In this document: positions 10,291 through 33,510 of the stretch, piece by piece
How the letters are laid out: every line of letters starts with the position of its first letter
How positions within the stretch are numbered: the first letter of the stretch is position 1
NCBI RefSeq assembly: GCF_000003815.2
Contig: NC_049983.1
Coordinates: forward strand, 2,010,962 to 2,044,471
Origin: Branchiostoma floridae
Taxonomy: Eukaryota > Chordata > Leptocardii > Amphioxiformes > Branchiostomatidae
Direction of reading: 5' to 3'
Length of the DNA stretch: 33,510 nt
Notes under the pieces: generated by a model
Told to the model about the DNA's origin: nothing
Database searches by the model: none
What the model saw: only the letters and a program-made list of their open reading frames with translations
Program-made: the position numbers and the translations under genes

Positions 10291-10952
10291 ATGTAGGTTT
10301 AAGGTACAGTCAAGCTTTCCCAAGACGACCACCCGGGAGACCAGGCAAAAGCGGTCGATTTGGTCAGGAGGTCGGCTGTACAAATTGGGCGAATGTAGGT
10401 TGGGAAGTGGGCCTGTCAGCCCTGATAGCACGAAATAGTAAAGTAAAATTCCGTCCATGCATTGATTAACAATTCGACTCGAAGCTGTGTCACTTTTGTT
10501 TTTCTGACATTTCAGTCTCAGGAAATTTTCTAAGATTAATTGAAAATGTACTATTTGTGCACCTGTCGTGTAAGGATCTGTAATTTTAGTAGTTGATCAT
10601 GTGCAACTGTTGGCATGAACTGTTGCCTGTGCCTTGACAATTCATGGACAGAGACGTAGTAAGCACCGATCTAGCTGTTAATGTCATGCAGGATATGTAT
10701 AAACATTAACTTTACATCTAATTTACTGGTGAGAGAGACAGAGACAAACAGTATCTACAGCTCGTATATCTAACGATGGACAGATTAAGGTTCCGGTCGT
10801 ACACAATTAACTGCTTCTTTTGTGGAATGTTTTTGAGACATCTCAACTATAATTGATTTGTATGATTCATTCACTGAGTGAACATGTGTGAAGCTAATGA
10901 CTTTATGTTCTATTTTGTACTATTTGTACTATATTGTGCCTTGTGACGTGTA

Positions 10953-11920
10953 CCCGTTCTTGGTGCTGAATGAGACAACAACAAGACTAGTGCTGGTGTT
11001 CCGGTCCTTGGTGCTGAATGACACAACAACAAGACTAGTGCTGGTGTTCCCGTCCTTGGTGCTGAATGACACCACGACAATACCAGTACTTGTGTTCCCG
11101 TCCTTAGTGCTGAATGACACCACGACAATACCAGTACTTGTGTTCTCGTCCTTGGTGCTGAATGACACAACAAGACTAGTGCTGGTGTTCCCGTCCTTGG
11201 TGCTGAATGACACAACAACAATACCAGTACTTGTGTTCCCGTCCTTAGTGCTGAATGACACAACGACAATACCAGTACTTGTGTTCCCTTCCTTGGTGCT
11301 GAATGACACCACGACAATACCAGTACTTGTGTTCCCGTCCTTGGTGCTGAATGACACAACAACAATACCAGTACTTGTGTTCCCGTCCTTAGTGCTGAAT
11401 GACACAACGACAATACCAGTACTTGTGTTCCCTTCCTTGGTGCTGAATGACACCACGACAATACCAGTACTTGTGTTCCCGTCCTTGGTGCTGAATGACA
11501 CCACGACAATACCAGTACTTGTGTTCCCGTCCTTGGTGCTGAATGACACAACGACAATACCAGTACTTGTGTTCCTGTCCTTGGTGCTGAATGACACCAC
11601 GACAATACCAGTACTTGTGTTCCCGTCCTTGGTGCTGAATGACACAACGACAATACCAGTACTTGTGTTCCTGTCCTTGGTGCTGAATGACACCACGACA
11701 ATACCAGTACTTGTGTTCCCGTCCTTGGTGCTGAATGACACCACGACAATACCAGTACTTGTGTTCCCGTCCTTGGTGCTGAATGACACCACGACAATAC
11801 CAGTACTTGTGTTCCCGTCCTTGATGCTGAATGACACCACGACAATACCAGTACTTGTGTTCCCGTCCTTGGTGCTGAATGACACAACAACAAGGCTGTG
11901 TTCTGTTCTTTGTGCTGATA
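10953..11920 (+). repeat. 48-bp minisatellite, about 20 units
   Basis: The unit is 48 bp (one is 45 bp) with core GTGCTGAATGACACCACGAC and TTGTGTTCCCGTCCTTGG. Because 48 is a multiple of 3, one plus-strand frame (10888-11973) and two minus-strand frames stay open throughout. The plus-frame repeat unit reads SLVLNDTTTIPVLVFP. That frame begins with a hydrophobic leader (MKLMTLCSILYYLYYIVP) that could resemble a signal peptide. No introns, recognised domain or homologue supports a real gene, so it is annotated as a VNTR. Confidence 0.93.
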
Positions 11921-11971
11921 CCAATATCAATACCAATGCCTTCTTACTTAACATTCACCAGTTCTTCTTTT

Positions 11972-12436
11972 AGTATCCATCCATTCACCCACTCATCAAT
12001 TTATCCATTCTACCATCTGTCCTTACATCAATCCATCTATCCAACCACTCAATCATGCATCTATCCACAAATCCATCCATCTATCCATCTTTCTACCACA
12101 AAGCCACCGATGTATTCATCAATCTATTCATCCATCCACTCAACCATCCATTCATCGATGCATCAATCAACTTACTTAACCATTTAACCCCCTACCAACC
12201 CACTCATTAACTTAAATATCCATCCATCCTTCCATTCATCCTTCCTTTTATCCATCCATCCATGCACCTACCTACCCATCCATCCATCAATCCACCCATC
12301 CATCCACCCACCAGTCCCTCCATCCACTCACCCATCCATCCACCCACCCACCAATCCATCCATCCATCCATCTATCCATCCATCCACCATCCATCCACAC
12401 ACACACACTCAGCCACCCAAACCCACCCATCCAAAA
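11972..12436. repeat. CATC/CCAT tetranucleotide array
   Basis: Interrupted (CCAT)n/(CATC)n with CACC, TATC and CAAC variants, purest at about 12250-12390. Shadow frames rich in Ser, His, Pro and Ile arise from it. It directly abuts the 48-bp minisatellite. Confidence 0.95.
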
Positions 12437-13339
12437 TGAGGCATGACGTATCCAAAAGAAACAGTTTACTTGAAATTCACATATATTTAAGAACCATCTC
12501 TACAGCAGCTTACATATAAGCCAGTTATAGTGTTCATGTATGGAATAATCTTGGATCTATAATTCATATCTCTACTCCTCAAATACAGGGACTTGGTGGG
12601 GCTTTACTACGCATTGTTAACCAACATTTGAAATGTGGGAAAATGATGTGAATATGTTGAAAATAAGTAAATCTGAATGGGCATTATTAAATTCAGATTA
12701 GGTTTGGCACCAAACTCTACAATATGTATCTTTAACAAATGATCTACAGTCTAAAAGTACTTTAACTTCTTATTAGCTTTTAGGTTTAGATGACCTCTTA
12801 CATGAATGATATCAGCATTTCTGCTTTTGTTCAGGCTGAATGTACCAAGGAAATAGTTGGTATTTAGTAATTTTCTAACCTTTAATATGGAACGGGTTTG
12901 CATTGTACATTATATACCACCTTAATCTAGCTTCTATATATAGATACTGTGGGCTAGTCCATTTGAGCAATCTACACACTAATATTCTCTTTCCTTCTAA
13001 TAAAATAAAATAAAAAAGTCAAAGAGAAACAATTCAAGATGGGTTCTAAATCACTGAAATACGAGAAAAGAAGATGCCCGACCATCCTAATATAATACTA
13101 GAGTAGCCATTTACTGTTACATAAGACTGTGATGATTCGATTCTTTGGATGAAATCCAAGTGGCAAGCACCCACATTTTGAAGAGATAAAAGTTTTGCAC
13201 AATGCTGTAAAATTAGACATATATGCCACAACTTGAAAAATCCAATTGCAAACAGAAACTCATATCATAAAATGCCTCGTGACAGTCAATGCGATATCTA
13301 GATATTGAAGAAGATGTGAAAAACATATATATAGAATAC
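12437..13339. other. AT-rich spacer, nothing recognised
   Basis: No coding frame with splice support and no repeat structure were seen on either strand. This is where further AASS exons would be expected if the gene continued nearby; none was found. Confidence 0.5.
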
Positions 13340-13735
13340 GACACGCCACAGTGTATTCTTTATCACCCGAGGGCCGAAGGCCGGAGGGTGATCCGACCCG
13401 TGGGAGGGCTGGGACCGAGTGTAATGCGGAATACACCGTGTTGTATTTTATTTATGTCATACCCACCTGAGAAAACCCATGTTTTGATGCGAAATGCGCC
13501 AGAAGTTGAACAAATTTGGTGCCGTCGAACAAAAAGTGTTGCAACAGCAATGTTCCAACGTCCGAATCAGGTATTCGAATTGAAAACCATGCCGCACTTG
13601 GCCCGCTCCAAATGGTTCAATTTACTTGAAGAAAGCCTGCGTGATACACCTTTCAAACTTGTGCAATACGGAAGTTATGGCCCGGTCGGGAACACCCGTA
13701 TCGAACGTTTTCGCGTCACAGGTATGACATAAATG
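13340..13735 (+). mobile_element. MITE-like element, copy 1 (plus orientation)
   Basis: Two parts: a GC-rich imperfect hairpin (about 13340-13452) with ACAGTGTATTC at one end and GGAATACACCGTGTTG at the other, then a segment to 13735 bounded by TTTATGTCATACC (about 13450) and GGTATGACATAAA (about 13722). The same two parts occur in reverse at 16017-16437. The 147-codon frame across it is repeat-derived. Confidence 0.75.
13447..13452 (-). promoter_or_regulatory. Candidate poly(A) signal (AATAAA) on the minus strand
   Basis: The first AATAAA found on the minus strand after the candidate AASS/LKR stop at 14185, about 735 nt downstream. It lies within the MITE-like element, so its role is uncertain. 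Confidence 0.25.
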
Positions 13736-13754
13736 TTCCTTACACAATACTCTT

Positions 13755-13895
13755 GTGTGTTTTGTCATTTGTTCAACCTTCCTGGCCACTAACATTTCAT
13801 ACTGAATGTACATTTTGTTGCCAAACTTTTTGCATGCTTGCTTGGGAACTTCCAGAGGATGTCATCCATATAATCAAATCAACATGGCTTAATTT
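13755..13895 (+). repeat. Dispersed repeat (CTTCCAGAGGATGTCATCCATA family), copy 1
   Basis: Shares with 23930-24070, in the same order and orientation, TTTGTGTGTT, CAACCTTCCTGxCCACT, a CATTTCAT..GAATG segment, and CCAGAGGATGTCATCCATAT followed by AACATGGC. Family unknown. Confidence 0.65.
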
Positions 13896-14184
13896 GTAGA
13901 TCTGACTAAATATCAATTCTGTTCACATTTTACAGATTCCACTCAGATTCCCTTTACAGTCTAAAAATGAGAAAAATAGCATCTTAGAGAGAAAGACAAG
14001 ATATATTGCTTATTTTCCATGGTGATTCATTAATTACATGTGTATGTTATTTTCTCAGTCTATTCTTCTGATATCACTAAAAGTTTGCATTATTTTGGAC
14101 CAATATATGACATCCTTCAAACAAAATAACATCTCTGGACAGGACAGAAAATATGCAGCACACTGAAGTCTTCATCTGAAGTTT

Positions 14185-32372
<18,188 letters not shown>

Positions 32373-32470
32373 AGTGCAGCTGTGGTACCAGCTGTGTGTT
32401 CCACAGGTGCACCAGGTGCTATTGTCCCCTCAATGTGCCGTGTTTTTTAGCTGGTTTTGCTGCAGAAATT

Positions 32471-32494
32471 CTAAGAAGAGAAATTAAAGAAAGT
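32471..32494 (-). promoter_or_regulatory. Candidate 3' splice site upstream of AASS exon 1
   Basis: On the minus strand a pyrimidine-rich tract (CTTTCTTTAATTTCTCTTC) ends in TTAG just before 32470, about 100 nt above the ATG. The coding exon 1 may therefore be preceded by an untranslated exon further right. It could equally be fortuitous. Confidence 0.3.
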
Positions 32495-32769
32495 CCATGA
32501 AAACATGGAATCAATTTTCCTGTACTAATAAAGACCCTGCCTGAAGCCACGTTAAAATCCTTTCAATTGCAAATAGAATATTTACCATGCAATTCAAGTT
32601 CTATGACTGAAAAGCATTTCTTCCAAAAGACCTTGTACTGTTTATTTCCACAGCAATAACAAGAATTGGCAAGATCCTTGAACTTTAATTAGAATTTACT
32701 AGTACAACGTTTATCAATGAAGGACCACTTCTAAGTTAGACTATAAATAAATCTGTTCAAGGGCCGAGA

Positions 32770-33235
32770 ATTTAATTGGTCTGTCCCACTTAAACTCATA
32801 TGGAGGGGGGTTTGGGTTGCGATGGCCCCCCTCGCAAAAGGCATTCAGAAAAAAATAACTGTGGTTAGTTGAAGAGGTTGGATCTTACAATATGGGGATT
32901 CTGGCTCAAGATTTTCTACAACAGGGGGTCAAGATAGACTGGATCAGGATTTTTCTACAAGGAGGTCAAAAAAGGTGAATCTTTCTAAGAGTTATGATGT
33001 ATTTATTTGCAGTACTGTAAGTGTAAGGTGAGGGCATTAGGATGAAAATGAAAAGGGGGTAAGGTTACTGGGCTAAAGTAAAAACGGGGACAAATGCACC
33101 CGGAACTCCGATAGAATAAGAGGGGGATTTGAGCCCTCAGGGGGGGTTGAGGAACTTGGATGAAATTAAATGGGGGGTCGGGCAACTCGGATAAAATCTA
33201 ACAGGGGGTTGAAGCTTGGATAAAATACAACCTGT
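32770..33235. repeat. Degenerate G-run repeats upstream of AASS
   Basis: Irregular units with GGGGG, an aGGTCxAGAT or GTTGAxGCTTGGATAAAAT segment and A-rich gaps, best preserved at about 33120-33230 (ACTTGGATGAAAT, ACTCGGATAAAAT, GCTTGGATAAAAT). Function unknown. Confidence 0.5.
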
Positions 33236-33281
33236 AAAATTTCACACACCGGGTACGCAGGCTACTGTTTGTCATCCCCAT

Positions 33282-33356
33282 TCACACTCACACACTCACA
33301 CACACACACACACACTTACACGCACACACACACACGCACACACACACACACACACT
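33282..33356. repeat. CA microsatellite
   Basis: Interrupted (CA)n with CT, TA and CG variants. Confidence 0.95.
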
Positions 33357-33443
33357 CAGTCCACATCTATATTTTGGAACGGCCCATCTGCATCTGCATC
33401 TGCATAGGGGTACCCCCCAAATAGCCCCGCGTGGAGCATCGTA

Positions 33444-33460
33444 GGGGGGGGGGGGGGGGG
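33444..33460. repeat. Poly(G) run of 17
   Basis: Uninterrupted G run in a G-rich segment. It is prone to length error in sequencing. Confidence 0.9.
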
Positions 33461-33510
33461 TGGAACTAAAACTCCTGGGTTAGGGGGGGCACGGAAACAA
33501 TCAACGTTGG

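Noticed and set aside
10155-10469. 104-codon plus-strand frame downstream of HNMT-like copy 2
   Set aside because: Only its first part matches the copy 1 flank and that match is interrupted by indels; it looks like duplicated non-coding DNA.
10910-11954. Long minus-strand frames of 327 and 341 codons
   Set aside because: They are by-products of a 48-bp repeat whose length is a multiple of three; there are no non-repetitive coding flanks.
13289-13732. 147-codon plus-strand frame
   Set aside because: It spans a repeat element that also occurs inverted at 16017-16437; the conserved peptide comes from the repeat hairpin, with no start context or family match.

Overview
This window looks like nuclear DNA of an invertebrate animal. 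Genes are split by short GT-AG introns, intergenic and intronic DNA is AT-rich, and short TIR elements and microsatellites are dense. Gene content and repeat style suggest an invertebrate deuterostome, most likely a cephalochordate (Branchiostoma); that is an inference from the sequence, not a database result.

Layout. (1) 1-10.3 kb, plus strand: two tandem paralogues of a histamine N-methyltransferase (HNMT)-like small-molecule methyltransferase. Copy 1 is cut by the window edge, with its last two coding exons at 420-633 and 3228-3580. Copy 2 has four exons (5384-5553, 7793-7893, 8448-8661, 9294-9661) but carries an apparent 1-nt frameshift in its first exon. The copies share exon sizes and intron phases and also resemble each other in the 3' flank, so a segment was duplicated. 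(2) 10.9-12.4 kb: a 48-bp minisatellite (about 20 units) followed by a CATC/CCAT array. (3) 14.2-32.4 kb, minus strand: the lysine-ketoglutarate reductase (LKR) half of alpha-aminoadipic semialdehyde synthase (AASS, lysine catabolism). Twelve exons plus one duplicated exon were placed by hand, with splice sites and phases that agree throughout. (4) 32.5-33.5 kb: upstream flank with G-rich low-complexity DNA and a CA microsatellite.

Main observations. The LKR gene has two alternative versions of one exon (3a at 27625-27709, 3b at 26033-26117). Each is 85 nt with the same phases, 17 of 28 residues are identical, and both keep the residues that align with active-site Glu and Arg of yeast saccharopine dehydrogenase. 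Because 85 is not a multiple of 3, only one can be used per mRNA: a candidate mutually exclusive exon pair inside a catalytic domain. Second, intron 1 carries an array of about 11 copies of the 3' splice site plus the first ~50 nt of exon 2. Third, no SDH half is visible; instead a strong acceptor at 14197 leads to an early stop, so the gene may make an LKR-only enzyme. Fourth, a 69-nt in-frame exon with a GC donor (19556-19624) may insert 23 residues. Two inverted MITE pairs bracket blocks of exons.

Exon boundaries were found by eye from translation, splice consensus and recalled family sequences. No transcript or database evidence was available.
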